Positions 1-8,324 of a DNA stretch of 64,000 nt are shown here, in pieces. The DNA comes from an uncultured Brevundimonas sp. (GTDB lineage Bacteria; Pseudomonadota; Alphaproteobacteria; Caulobacterales; Caulobacteraceae): contig NZ_CALMZS010000212.1 in the NCBI RefSeq assembly GCF_937870815.1, positions 1-64,000 of the forward strand, written 5' to 3'. How positions within the stretch are numbered: the first letter of the stretch is position 1; every line of letters starts with the position of its first letter. The notes beneath the pieces were generated by a model. That model ran no database searches, was not told the origin of the DNA, and worked only from the letters and a program-made list of their open reading frames with translations. A program made the position numbers and the translations under genes.

Positions 1-291
1 CAGATCGACGGCATCGGCTTCGGCCTCAAGGACCCCACGGCCGCCGAGAACCAGGCGCGCCAGCTGGCGGTGCGCAACCTGCAGGCCAAGGCGGCGCTGT
101 ATTCCCAAGCCCTCGGCGTTCCGCTGGGCGGCATCCGCTCGCTGACCGAGGGCGGCGGCTACACGCCCCGGCCGCCGGTCCCGATGTACGCCCGCACTGA
201 AATGGCCATGGACGCCGGCTCGACTCCGGTGGCCGCCGGCGAACTGACGGTGCGGATCGACATCACCGGGGTGTACGATCTGGAGCGGTAG
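1..291 (+). CDS. SIMPL (DUF541) domain protein, C-terminal part
   Basis: The reading frame is open from the first base, so only the C-terminal 96 residues are present. The pattern of a helix ending in AALYSQALGVPLGGI followed by a proline-rich loop and a final strand VAAGELTVRIDITGVYDL is typical of the end of SIMPL/DUF541 proteins, which are usually exported periplasmic proteins of unclear function. The signal peptide would lie outside the window. The assignment is by remembered family pattern only. It converges on panD. Confidence 0.7.
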   Translation, partial: QIDGIGFGLKDPTAAENQARQLAVRNLQAKAALYSQALGVPLGGIRSLTEGGGYTPRPPVPMYARTEMAMDAGSTPVAAGELTVRIDITGVYDLER

Positions 292-312
292 GTCTTCAGT
301 TGCGTCAAGCCG

Positions 313-669
313 TCAGGCCGCGCGCCTGATCTCGTTGCGGTCGTCGAGCAGCACCACGGTGGGCGACCACTGGCGGGCCTCCTCCTGCGGCAGTTGGCCA
401 TAGGTCACGACGATGACCCTGTCGTTCTTCTGCACCAGTCGGGCGGCGGCGCCGTTGACGCCGATGACGCGCGAGCCGCGCGGGGCCTCGATGGCGTAGG
501 TGGTGAAGCGCTGGCCATTGGTGATGTTCAGCACATCGACCTGCTCGTGCGGCAGGATTCCGGCGGCGTCCAGCAGGTCGGCGTCGATGGCGATCGAGCC
601 TTCGTAGTCCAGGTCGGCCTGGGTCACCGTGGCGCGGTGCAGCTTGGCCTTCATCAGGGTGACCAGCAT
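313..669 (-). CDS. panD: Aspartate 1-decarboxylase
   Basis: PanD makes beta-alanine from L-aspartate for pantothenate and CoA synthesis in the cytoplasm. It is made as a pro-enzyme that self-cleaves at Gly24-Ser25 to give the pyruvoyl cofactor. With the start at 669 the motif YEGS puts Gly and Ser exactly at 24 and 25, which is why this start was preferred over the longer ORF (146 aa) in the track. The N-terminus [20 protein letters not shown] is family-typical and the 118 aa length is normal. It faces sppA across about 214 bp of shared upstream DNA. Confidence 0.95.
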   Translation of the reverse strand: MLVTLMKAKLHRATVTQADLDYEGSIAIDADLLDAAGILPHEQVDVLNITNGQRFTTYAIEAPRGSRVIGVNGAAARLVQKNDRVIVVTYGQLPQEEARQWSPTVVLLDDRNEIRRAA

Positions 670-883
670 GGGAGGTGCGGTCCGGATGTGACGCGGGGCG
701 ATCGGCCCCCGCTCGCAGGCTGCTGATATAGGGGCAGGCGGGCGCGCCATCAATCATTCCTGCTGCAATGCAGCACCGGGCCGGGTTCGCGTGTTACGTG
801 ACGTTCATTTGACGGCAAACCCTGTCGCCCTATGGTCCGGATCGGCCAAAGCCCGGCCCGCGCCCCGGACCCCGACCCTCTCC

Positions 884-2665
884 ATGAAGCAATTCTTCCT
901 GACTTTGCTCGGCGTGTTCGCCGGCCTGGTGCTGTTCTTCGTCATCGTGCCGGTGGTGTTGATCACCGTGGCGGTCAGTTCGGCCTCGTCGAAGGCGCCG
1001 ACGCCCTCGAACACCGTGCTGGAGCTGGACCTGCGCGAGGGCGTGACCGACCAGCCCCCGACCAGTCCGTTGGCCCTGTTCGGCGGCCCGGGCCTGTCGA
1101 CCATGCAGATCGTCGACACCCTGGCCCAGGCCGAGGAGGACAAGCGCGTCAAGGCGCTGCTGATCCGGCTGCCGGAGGCCGGCATCACCCCCGCCGCCGC
1201 CGACGAGATCCGCCAGGCGGTGCGCCGCTTCCGCCGCTCGGGCAAGGTCGTCATCGCCCACGCCCAGGGCTTCCAGCCGGTCGGAACCGCGGTGTCCAGC
1301 TACATGATCGGGGCCTCGGCCTCGGAACTGTGGATGCAGAACACCTCCAGCTTCCAGCTGGCGGGCTTTTCGGCCGAGTCGGTCTTCCTCGGGCGGGCGC
1401 TGGAGAAATACGGCGTCAACGCCCAGTTCGAACAGCGCTACGAGTACAAGAACGCCGTCAACGAATTCACCGAGAGCGACTTCACCCCGGCCCACCGCGA
1501 GGCGATGAGCGCCTGGATGACCTCGATCTACACCTCGGCCCTGGCCAATGCCGCCCAGGACCGCAGGGTGACGCCGCAGGCCCTGCGCGCCACCATCGAG
1601 GCCGGCCCCTATTCGTCCGCCCAGGCGCTGCAGCGCCGGTTGATCGACAGGATCGGCCAGGTCGAGCAGGCCGAGGCCGAGGCCCGGCGCCGGGCCGGGC
1701 GGGGGGCCGAAATCCTCGAGTTCGGCGACTACGCCTCCTCCCGGGGCGAGCGCGCCGGGTCCGGCCGCAACGCCATCGCCATCGTCGGCGGCGAGGGGGC
1801 CATCATGACCGGGACCGGCGACAACGCCGATCCGTTCGGCGGCGGCTCGTCGATCCTGTCCGACGACCTCGCCCGGGCCCTCTACGACGCCATTGAGGAT
1901 AAATCGGTCAAGGCCATCGTGTTCCGGGTGTCGTCGCCCGGCGGCTCGCCCGACGCCTCTGAACAGATCCTGGCGGCGGTGCGCGCGGCCAAGGCCGCCG
2001 GCAAGCCGGTGGTGGTGTCGATGGGCGACTATGCGGCGTCCGGGGGCTACTGGATCAGCTCGGAGGCCGACTGGATCGTCGCCCAGCCGTCGACCCTGAC
2101 CGGCTCGATCGGGGTATTCGGCGGCAAGCTGGTGCTGGCCGAGGCGCTGGGCCGGTTCGGCGTCGACATGCGCAACCTGGCGGTCGGCGGCGATTACGCC
2201 GACGCCTTCTCGCCGTCCGAGCCGTTCGATCCCGCCGACCGGCGCGCCTTCGCGGCCTCCATCGACCGGACCTACGAGGAATTCATCGCCCGCGTCGCGC
2301 GCGGCCGCAACCTGCCGCCGGCCAGGGTGCGCGAGATCGCCCGCGGTCGCGTCTGGACCGGGGCCCAGGCGCGCTCGCTGGGCCTCGTCGACCAGCTGGG
2401 CGGCCTCGAGGAGGCCGTCGCCAAGGCCAGGCAGCTGGCCCGAATCCCCAACGACGAGTCGGTGCGCTTCAAACGCTATCCGGAGGTGAAGTCGCCGCTG
2501 GCCGCCCTGTCGGAGATGTTCGGGGTCTCGGGCGAGGCGGCGCGGGTGCTGGTCGGCGTCGGCGGGATCATCAACGATCCGCAGGCCGAGGCCGCCGTGC
2601 GACGGCTCCAGGCCGAACGGGCGCGGGCCGCCGGGGCCACGGTCCTGGCGGATCAGCCCTATTGA
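884..2665 (+). CDS. sppA: Signal peptide peptidase SppA, 67K type
   Basis: This membrane-bound serine protease degrades cleaved signal peptides. Start at 884 gives 593 aa that begin MKQFFLTLLGVFAGLVLFFV, a single N-terminal membrane anchor; the track ORF starts 31 codons earlier with no hydrophobic leader. The protein has the tandem S49 layout of the long E. coli form: the general-base lysine lies in the first repeat (YEYKNAVNEF, about K189) and the nucleophile serine in the second (DYAASGGYW, about S386). The neighbouring residues match the family. The last stretch after about residue 520 is a variable tail. Confidence 0.93.
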   Translation: MKQFFLTLLGVFAGLVLFFVIVPVVLITVAVSSASSKAPTPSNTVLELDLREGVTDQPPTSPLALFGGPGLSTMQIVDTLAQAEEDKRVKALLIRLPEAGITPAAADEIRQAVRRFRRSGKVVIAHAQGFQPVGTAVSSYMIGASASELWMQNTSSFQLAGFSAESVFLGRALEKYGVNAQFEQRYEYKNAVNEFTESDFTPAHREAMSAWMTSIYTSALANAAQDRRVTPQALRATIEAGPYSSAQALQRRLIDRIGQVEQAEAEARRRAGRGAEILEFGDYASSRGERAGSGRNAIAIVGGEGAIMTGTGDNADPFGGGSSILSDDLARALYDAIEDKSVKAIVFRVSSPGGSPDASEQILAAVRAAKAAGKPVVVSMGDYAASGGYWISSEADWIVAQPSTLTGSIGVFGGKLVLAEALGRFGVDMRNLAVGGDYADAFSPSEPFDPADRRAFAASIDRTYEEFIARVARGRNLPPARVREIARGRVWTGAQARSLGLVDQLGGLEEAVAKARQLARIPNDESVRFKRYPEVKSPLAALSEMFGVSGEAARVLVGVGGIINDPQAEAAVRRLQAERARAAGATVLADQPY

Positions 2666-2775
2666 GGCGGCGGCCCGCAGACACTCGCCTGTGAAGCGGC
2701 CCCTCATTGACCGTTCATCCCTATGGACCGACATTCAGAGTTCGGCGTTGTTCGCGACGTCCCGGAGATAAAGCC

Positions 2776-3099
2776 ATGACCCAGTCCGACCGCCTGATCT
2801 TCGGCTCCGGCCCGTCCGCCCCGCGTCCCGCCAACGGGCTGGTCGCGTCGGTGATGTGGCTCGGCGGGCTGATCGCCACCCTGGCGGCCATGGCCGTAGG
2901 CGCCGTGCTGGCGGTGTTCACCGCCGCCGCGGTGACGGTGATCGCGGTCTTCGCCGGGGCGCTGGTCTTCCTCGCCGGCCTCGCCCTGCGCGCCCGGCGC
3001 ACCCTGTCCGGGCGCCGCCGGCGCGGCGACGACGTCATCGAGGCGCACAAGGTCGACGGCACCTGGGTGGCCTACGGCTGGGAGCGCCCGGGCCGCTAG
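2776..3099 (+). CDS. Small two-helix membrane protein, function unknown
   Basis: I do not recognise this 107-aa protein. The start at 2776 follows a GGAG at about 2763 and removes 23 upstream codons present in the track ORF. A hydrophilic N-terminus is followed by about 55 mostly hydrophobic residues (two likely membrane helices around 25-75), an Arg-rich segment (RRTLSGRRRRGDD) and a short polar tail. It ends one base before the amidase start, so the two are probably cotranscribed. A TTGACC at 2707 is a possible -35 element, but its -10 partner is poor. Confidence 0.7.
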   Translation: MTQSDRLIFGSGPSAPRPANGLVASVMWLGGLIATLAAMAVGAVLAVFTAAAVTVIAVFAGALVFLAGLALRARRTLSGRRRRGDDVIEAHKVDGTWVAYGWERPGR

Positions 3100-3100
3100 G

Positions 3101-3862
3101 ATGCTGGTCGTCCGGGACGCGCCGTCGGCCAATTTCGACAGTCGCCGCGGCCCGCCCGACATGCTGGTGCTGCACTACACCGGCATGCGCACGGCCGACG
3201 AGGCGGTCGCCCGCCTGCGTGACCCTGCGGCAAAGGTGTCTGCCCACTATGTGGTCGACGAGGACGGCGCCATCCTGCGGCTGGTCGCCGAGGAGCACCG
3301 CGCCTGGCACGCCGGCCGCGGCGCCTGGCAGGGCGAGACCGACTGCAACGCCGCCTCGATCGGCATCGAGATCGTCAATCCGGGCCCCGAGTTCGGCTAC
3401 CGCGACTTCCCCGAGGCGCAGATCGACGCGGTGATCAGCCTGGTCAGCGACATCCGCACCCGCTGGACCATCCCCGACGCCCGCATCATCGGCCACTCCG
3501 ACCTGGCCCCCGAGCGCAAGCAGGATCCGGGCGAACGGTTTCCGTGGAAGCGGCTGGCGGCCGCCGGCCACGGCCTGTGGTTTGAACCGGCGCCGGAGCG
3601 GATCGCGGCGCTCGGCGCGCCGCTGGCCGTCGGCGACGGGGGGCTGGGCGTGGCGGTGCTGCGCGCCGGCCTGCACCGGCTCGGCTACGGCCTGCCGCCC
3701 GGCGGCGACTACGACGAGTCGACGAAGCTGACCGTCGCGGCCTTCCAGCGCCACTGGCGGCCGGCGCGGGTCGACGGCGTCGCCGACGGGGAGACGCGGG
3801 CGACGCTGATGGGGGTGCTCCAGCTGGCCACGGCGGAGAGCGTCACGGGGGTGCTGAGCTAG
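3101..3862 (+). CDS. N-acetylmuramoyl-L-alanine amidase (AmpD/AmiD type) with peptidoglycan-binding domain
   Basis: This amidase_2 family zinc enzyme cleaves the amide bond between muramic acid and the stem peptide. Ligand candidates are H25 (LHYTGM), H132 (IIGHSDLAPERK) and D142 (KQDPG), all in family-typical context. Residues about 170-245 (GVAVLRAGLHRLGYGL through DYDESTKLTVAAFQRHWRP to VDGVADGETRATL) form a PG_binding_1-like helical domain. No signal peptide is visible, which points to cytoplasmic anhydromuropeptide recycling as in AmpD, although AmiD-like enzymes share the domain layout. It sits one base after the small membrane gene. Confidence 0.88.
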   Translation: MLVVRDAPSANFDSRRGPPDMLVLHYTGMRTADEAVARLRDPAAKVSAHYVVDEDGAILRLVAEEHRAWHAGRGAWQGETDCNAASIGIEIVNPGPEFGYRDFPEAQIDAVISLVSDIRTRWTIPDARIIGHSDLAPERKQDPGERFPWKRLAAAGHGLWFEPAPERIAALGAPLAVGDGGLGVAVLRAGLHRLGYGLPPGGDYDESTKLTVAAFQRHWRPARVDGVADGETRATLMGVLQLATAESVTGVLS

Positions 3863-3919
3863 AGCGCGCTCGGTAAGGGGAGAACATTGACGCGCGGCTC
3901 CGTCGCGCCCATCTGTCCC

Positions 3920-4362
3920 CGGTCAGACGGTCGGGCGGTCGCCCTGCTTCGCCAAGGCTACGCAGGGCTTTGCCCTGAGAAGCGGAACGCGAAGCAGGGA
4001 GGAAAGTCCGGGCTCCACGGTGAAATGGCGGCGGATAATTTCCGCCCGGGGCGACCCGAGGGATAGCGCCACAGAAAGCAAACCTCCGGCCTTGCGAGGC
4101 CGGTAAGGGTGAAAGGGTGGGGTAAGAGCCCACCGCGTGCCTGGCAACAGGGACGGCATGGCAAGCCCCGCCTGGAGCAAGACCGAATAGGGACGTCGCG
4201 CGGCGCAGGATTCGTTCCCGGGCCGCAGGGTTCACCGCCCGAGGCGTCCGGGTAGGTCGCGAGAACCGGTCAGCAATGGCCGGTCCAGAGGAATGATCGT
4301 CGCCGCCCCAAGACTTTGGTTTCGGGGGCGGAACAGAACCCGGCTTACAGGCCGTCTGACAT
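3920..4362 (+). ncRNA. rnpB: RNase P RNA, bacterial type A
   Basis: The hallmark 5' region GAGGAAAGTCCGGGCTCC is present at about 4001, followed by the conserved blocks ACAGAAAG, GGTAAGGGTGAAA, GGTAAGAGCCCACCG and, near the 3' end, ACAGAACCCGGCTTA. The terminal helix P1 can be drawn from GTCAGACGG at 3922 and CCGTCTGAC at 4352. It is the catalytic RNA that matures tRNA 5' ends. The minus-strand ORFs listed across this interval are shadows. End coordinates are set by P1 and may be off by a few bases. Confidence 0.95.
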
Positions 4363-4383
4363 TACATTTCCTGGGGCGCTAAC

Positions 4384-4470
4384 GCTCGCGACGCGGTCGC
4401 TCGCTGCTTGAGCGCGGTTCGTCACCTCCGGCTTGACCGAGGGGTCGCGCCGCGGCCGCTCCCTGCTTGA
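4384..4470 (+). repeat. Degenerate direct repeat between rnpB and mraZ
   Basis: A 29-nt unit ending in the shared string CTGCTTGAG occurs at 4384-4412 and again at 4442-4470, with 25 of 29 positions equal and a period of 58 bp. It lies in the 370-bp non-coding stretch between rnpB and mraZ. I see no ORF with a ribosome site here. The remaining DNA up to 4615 is relatively AT-rich and presumably holds the mra promoter; TATACT at 4538 is one -10 candidate, without a convincing -35. Confidence 0.5.
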
Positions 4471-4616
4471 GGCGCCGTTCCCCCGCACGCCGCGTCGTCA
4501 ACCTTTTTGCAGCGCAACATTCATCCACAAGCCTGTCTATACTTTGGATGTTCCATGTATGTTCCGATATGTACAGCCTTCGCGCCTACGGCCGAGGTTA
4601 ACTTCCGTCAACTATT

Positions 4617-4650
4617 CCCATTGAGGCCCATTTCATCCCATGCTATCCCA
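4617..4650. promoter_or_regulatory. MraZ operator: four TGGGN boxes at 10-bp period
   Basis: On the plus strand CCCA occurs at 4617, 4627, 4637 and 4647, exactly 10 bp apart. Read on the minus strand this is TGGGA-N5-TGGGA-N5-TGGGC-N5-TGGGA, the TGGGN repeats with 5-nt spacers described for MraZ binding upstream of mraZ in E. coli. Four boxes in phase 84 to 117 bp before the mraZ start fit autoregulation of the whole dcw operon. Binding itself is inferred. Confidence 0.8.
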
Positions 4651-4733
4651 TAGACCTGAGTTGGGGTTCGGCGGGCGCGGGAATGCGCCCAGACGCAGAG
4701 GGGCGGATCGAAGGGTCCGAGTTGGGGCAGGGC

Positions 4734-5219
4734 GTGTTTCTCTCGACCTATGAGAAACAACTGGACAGCAAGCGCCGCCTGCTGATCCCGCAGGAGTTCC
4801 GCACCGCCGACAACGGCGCCGAACACGGCGTGTTCTGCTTCTTCTCGATCGAGTCCGACTGTCTCGAGGCCGGCGGCGACAAGCTGATGGCCGAATATGT
4901 CTCGATGATCGAGGAGCTGCCGTTCGGCGACGACGTGCGCACGGCCCTGGAGGAGACCTTCTACGCCGGTCAGCGGCCGCTGGCCTATGACGGCGGGGGA
5001 CGGATCACCCTGCCGGAACATCTCTGCCAGGACGCCGGGCTGGGCGAGGACGTGGTCATCGTCGGCCTCGGCTCGCGCTTCCAGGTCTGGGACCGGGCCC
5101 GCTGGAACGCGCGCCGCGACGAGCGCCGGGCCCTGGCCCGTCAGGCCGTGCGCGAGCGCGGCGAGGCCGGGCGCAAGGCGCTGCTGGCCGGGCGGCGTCC
5201 GGTCGGGGAGGGCGCATGA
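4734..5219 (+). CDS. mraZ: Transcriptional regulator MraZ
   Basis: MraZ is an AbrB-fold DNA-binding protein that represses its own dcw operon. The family N-terminus is (M/V)[22 protein letters not shown], so I chose the GTG at 4734 (161 aa), with GGGGCAGG just upstream, over the ATG at 4683, which adds 17 non-conserved residues. A second SpoVT/AbrB repeat is seen at [35 protein letters not shown]. The gene overlaps rsmH by 4 bases (ATGA), starting a chain of translationally coupled genes. The operator boxes lie about 85 bp upstream. Confidence 0.93.
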   Translation: MFLSTYEKQLDSKRRLLIPQEFRTADNGAEHGVFCFFSIESDCLEAGGDKLMAEYVSMIEELPFGDDVRTALEETFYAGQRPLAYDGGGRITLPEHLCQDAGLGEDVVIVGLGSRFQVWDRARWNARRDERRALARQAVRERGEAGRKALLAGRRPVGEGA

Positions 5220-6181
5220 CCTCGCCCCACGCTCCGGTCCTTCTGGCCGAGGTGCTCGAGGCGCTGGCCCCCCGGGCCGGCGATGTGATCATCGACGCCA
5301 CCTTCGGGGCCGGCGGCTACAGCCGCGCCATCCTCGCCACCGGAGCGACGGTCATCGCCCTCGACCGCGACCCGACGGTGCGGCCGCACGCCGACGCCGT
5401 CGCCAATGACTTCCCCGGCAAATTCCGTCTGATCCGCACGCCCTTCTCGGGTCTGGCCGAAGCCTTCGCCGACAGCGGCGAGGCGCGGCTGGACGGGGTG
5501 GTGTTCGACATCGGCGTCTCGTCGATGCAGCTGGACCAGGCCGAGCGCGGCTTCTCCTTCATGCGCGACGGTCCGCTGGACATGCGCATGTCCGCCAATT
5601 CCGATCATGGCGGCGAGACCGCCGCCGACATCGTCAACAGCTGGGATCACGGGCCGCTGGCCCATATCTTCAAGCTCTACGGCGACGAGCGGCAGTCGGG
5701 CCGGGTGGCCACCGCCATCCTGCGCCGCCGGGCCGAGCGGCCGTTCACCCGCACGCTGGACCTGGCCGAGGTGGTCGAAAAGGCGCTGGGCGGCCGCCGC
5801 GGCGCGCCGATCCATCCGGCCACACGGGTGTTTCAGGCCCTGCGCATCGCCGTCAACGACGAGCTGGGAGAGCTGCGCGCCGGGCTGGAGGCGGCCGAGG
5901 CGACCTTGTCTTCCGGGGGCCGGCTGGCCGTGGTCACCTTCCATTCGCTGGAGGACCGCATCGTCAAGGCCTTCCTGACCGAGCGGACCGGCAATGCGCC
6001 CGGCGGCTCGCGCCACGCGCCGGTCGCCGCCGATCCACGCAAGCCCAGTTTCACCCTGCGTTTCAAGGGCGCGCGCGAGGCCTGCGAGGCGGAGCGCGCC
6101 GCCAATCCGCGCGCCCGCTCGGCCCGGCTGCGCGCCGCGGTGCGCACCGACGCCCCGGCCTGGGGGAGGATCGCGGCATGA
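5216..6181 (+). CDS. rsmH: 16S rRNA (cytosine(1402)-N(4))-methyltransferase RsmH (MraW)
   Basis: RsmH methylates N4 of C1402 in the 16S rRNA decoding centre using S-adenosylmethionine. The SAM-binding motif [14 protein letters not shown], the [11 protein letters not shown]-terminus, [19 protein letters not shown], the PLDMRM block and the C-terminal [13 protein letters not shown] are all present. At 321 aa the length is normal. The start overlaps the mraZ stop (ATGA) and its own stop overlaps ftsL in the same way. Confidence 0.96.
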   Translation: MTSPHAPVLLAEVLEALAPRAGDVIIDATFGAGGYSRAILATGATVIALDRDPTVRPHADAVANDFPGKFRLIRTPFSGLAEAFADSGEARLDGVVFDIGVSSMQLDQAERGFSFMRDGPLDMRMSANSDHGGETAADIVNSWDHGPLAHIFKLYGDERQSGRVATAILRRRAERPFTRTLDLAEVVEKALGGRRGAPIHPATRVFQALRIAVNDELGELRAGLEAAEATLSSGGRLAVVTFHSLEDRIVKAFLTERTGNAPGGSRHAPVAADPRKPSFTLRFKGAREACEAERAANPRARSARLRAAVRTDAPAWGRIAA

Positions 6182-6588
6182 GCGCCGCCGGAGCCCTGAA
6201 GCGGGTGTTCGACTGGAAGGTCCGCGGCGTCCGCTGGGTCGAGATCATCGGCGTGGCGCTGGTCGCCGCCATGATCTTCTCGGTCTATCTGGCCAAGGCG
6301 GCGGCGGCGAGCGAGAGCGCCCGCATCGCCAGCCTGGAGCGGCAGATCACCCAGAACGGCCAGCGCGTGCGCCTGCTGCGGGCCGAGGTCGCCCGGCTGG
6401 AGCAGCCTGGCCGTCTGGAAGCCCTGTCGCGGATGGCGGGCCTCGCGCCCGTGGATGTGCGCCGCCAGGCGACGGTGGCGCGCCTGCCCGAACTGGCCCC
6501 GATCCCCGATCCGGAACCGGTGGTCATCGTCGCGCCGACCATTCCGTCCGTCCCGATCGAGGCCGATCCCGCGGAGGTCGCGCAATGA
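6178..6588 (+). CDS. ftsL: Cell division protein FtsL
   Basis: FtsL is a small bitopic division protein that works with FtsB/FtsQ to activate FtsWI. The 136-aa product has a short cytoplasmic head, one membrane helix (about 22-42, [21 protein letters not shown]) and a periplasmic leucine-zipper-like heptad segment ([26 protein letters not shown]). The identification is mainly by position between rsmH and ftsI plus topology, because FtsL sequences diverge strongly. A Pro/Val-rich C-terminal tail ([19 protein letters not shown]) extends beyond the E. coli length. ATGA overlaps on both sides. Confidence 0.88.
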   Translation: MSAAGALKRVFDWKVRGVRWVEIIGVALVAAMIFSVYLAKAAAASESARIASLERQITQNGQRVRLLRAEVARLEQPGRLEALSRMAGLAPVDVRRQATVARLPELAPIPDPEPVVIVAPTIPSVPIEADPAEVAQ

Positions 6589-8324
6589 GCGTGCACGACG
6601 ACGCCTGGAACCGCCCCGCCCCCGGACGCCCGGGCGGCGGCGTCTCGATGCCGTCGTGGCGGTGGCTGACCGAGATCATGTGGCGGATCGAGCATTCGTT
6701 CGGCCGCGCCCGGGCCGACGCCCGGCCCGAGGAGGACACCCGGGTCCGCATCTTCGTCATCCTGTCGCTGTTCTCGGCCGTGTTCGTCTGCCTGGCCCTC
6801 GGCGCGGCCAATGCGGCGCTGCTGGCTCCCCGGGGCGGCGTCGGCTCGGCCAGCCATCCGAACGCGGTCGCGCGGGCCGACGTCGTCGACCGCAACGGCG
6901 CCCTGCTGGCCACCAACATCGTCCACTACGGCCTCTATATCGATCCGGCCGAGGTCTGGGACCGGCGCGCCGCCGCCCTGCAGATCAGGCGGGTCCTGCC
7001 GCGGATTCCGATGCGCCGGCTGAACCGGGTGCTGTCCGGCGACCGGCGGCTGATCGTCATGCCGGGCCTGACGCCGGCCGAGAAGGCCGGCGTGCACCGC
7101 CTCGCCCTGGGCGGGGTGAGCTTCGAGCCTGAGGACCGCCGGGTCTATCCGCTGGGCGCGACGGCCGCTCATCTGCTCGGCGTCGCCGACACAGGCGGCC
7201 AAGGCATCACCGGCGCCGAACTGGCCTTCAACCGCGAGATCCGCGAGGCCGGGGCCCGCGGCGAGTCGTTCCCCCTGTCGATCGATCTGCGCGTCCAGGG
7301 CGTGCTCGAGAACGAACTGGCCCAGGCCGTCGCCGACAGCCAGGCCAAGGGCGCCGTCGGCGTCATCGCCGACGTCCAGACCGGCGAGATTCTCGGCATG
7401 GCCAGCTGGCCGACCACCGACCGGCTCAACCGCGCGACCTCGGCCCATTACGAGATGGGTTCGGTGTTCAAGACCTTCACCGTCGCCGCCGGGCTCGATA
7501 CCGGCCGGGCCGACATCAACACCCGGTTCGACGCCTCCCAGGCCTTCATGATCGGCAAGCGCCGCATCACCGACTTCCACGCCACCAACCAGGTGCTGAC
7601 GCTGGAAGAAGTCTATCTGCACTCGTCCAACATCGGCACCTCCCGCCTCGCCGTCGAGATGGGGCCGGCGACCATGCGCGACTATTTCGGCCGCTTCGGC
7701 CTGCTCGACGCCGCCCCGATCGAACTGCATGAATCCGCCCGTCCGCGCCGCCCCGGCCAGTGGGACGATTCGACCCTGGCGTCGCTGTCGTTCGGCTATG
7801 GCATCATGATCACCCCGCTGCAGATGACGGCGGCCATGGGGGCCCTGACCAACGGCGGGCGGTTCATCCCGCTGACCCTGCGCAAGGGCGGCCGGCCGGA
7901 CGTCGGGGCTCGCCAGGTGGTCAGCCCGCAGACCTCCCTGACCCTTCTGGACCTGCTGCGCCGCAACGTGGTGCGCGGCTCGGGCGGGCGGGCCGAGGCT
8001 GCGGGCCTGCGCGTCGGCGGCAAGACCGGCTCGGCCAACAAGCTGGTCAACGGCCGCTACGACCCCACCCACGCGGTCGGCACCTTCGCCGCCGTCTTCC
8101 CGGCCGACGGACCGGTCGACGCGCGGCGCTATTCGATCCTGATCCTGATCGACGAGCCCGGGACCTATCCGCGCACCGGCGGCTTCGTGGCCGCCCCGGC
8201 GGCGGGCCGCATCGCCGACCGCATCGCCCCCTTCCTCGGGGTCGAGCGCCGCGCCGACCGGTACCGCACCGCCCTCGGCGAAACAATTCCGGCGCCCGAC
8301 GACGCCGGGGAGGACGGCCGATGA
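6585..8324 (+). CDS. ftsI: Septal peptidoglycan transpeptidase FtsI (PBP3)
   Basis: This class B penicillin-binding protein crosslinks septal peptidoglycan together with FtsW. The start at 6585 overlaps the ftsL stop; the longer ORF in the track is an upstream extension. The order is a cytoplasmic tail, a membrane helix at about 57-80 (FVILSLFSAVFVCLALGAANA), the PBP dimer domain, and a transpeptidase domain with SxxK as SVFK (about S293), SxN as SSN (LHSSNIGT) and KTG as GKTGSANK (about K480). At 579 aa the length is normal. ATGA overlap with murE. Confidence 0.96.
   Translation: MSVHDDAWNRPAPGRPGGGVSMPSWRWLTEIMWRIEHSFGRARADARPEEDTRVRIFVILSLFSAVFVCLALGAANAALLAPRGGVGSASHPNAVARADVVDRNGALLATNIVHYGLYIDPAEVWDRRAAALQIRRVLPRIPMRRLNRVLSGDRRLIVMPGLTPAEKAGVHRLALGGVSFEPEDRRVYPLGATAAHLLGVADTGGQGITGAELAFNREIREAGARGESFPLSIDLRVQGVLENELAQAVADSQAKGAVGVIADVQTGEILGMASWPTTDRLNRATSAHYEMGSVFKTFTVAAGLDTGRADINTRFDASQAFMIGKRRITDFHATNQVLTLEEVYLHSSNIGTSRLAVEMGPATMRDYFGRFGLLDAAPIELHESARPRRPGQWDDSTLASLSFGYGIMITPLQMTAAMGALTNGGRFIPLTLRKGGRPDVGARQVVSPQTSLTLLDLLRRNVVRGSGGRAEAAGLRVGGKTGSANKLVNGRYDPTHAVGTFAAVFPADGPVDARRYSILILIDEPGTYPRTGGFVAAPAAGRIADRIAPFLGVERRADRYRTALGETIPAPDDAGEDGR

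Noticed and set aside
830-2734. 634-aa minus-strand ORF opposite sppA
   Set aside because: Antisense shadow; sppA motifs and membrane anchor are on the plus strand.
4597-4613. TTAACTTCCGTCAAC before mraZ as a CtrA box
   Set aside because: The half-sites are misspaced (6 bp) and the second is imperfect.
4433-4624. 63-aa plus ORF between rnpB and mraZ
   Set aside because: No ribosome site; it lies on the repeat and the MraZ operator region and has no protein-like composition.
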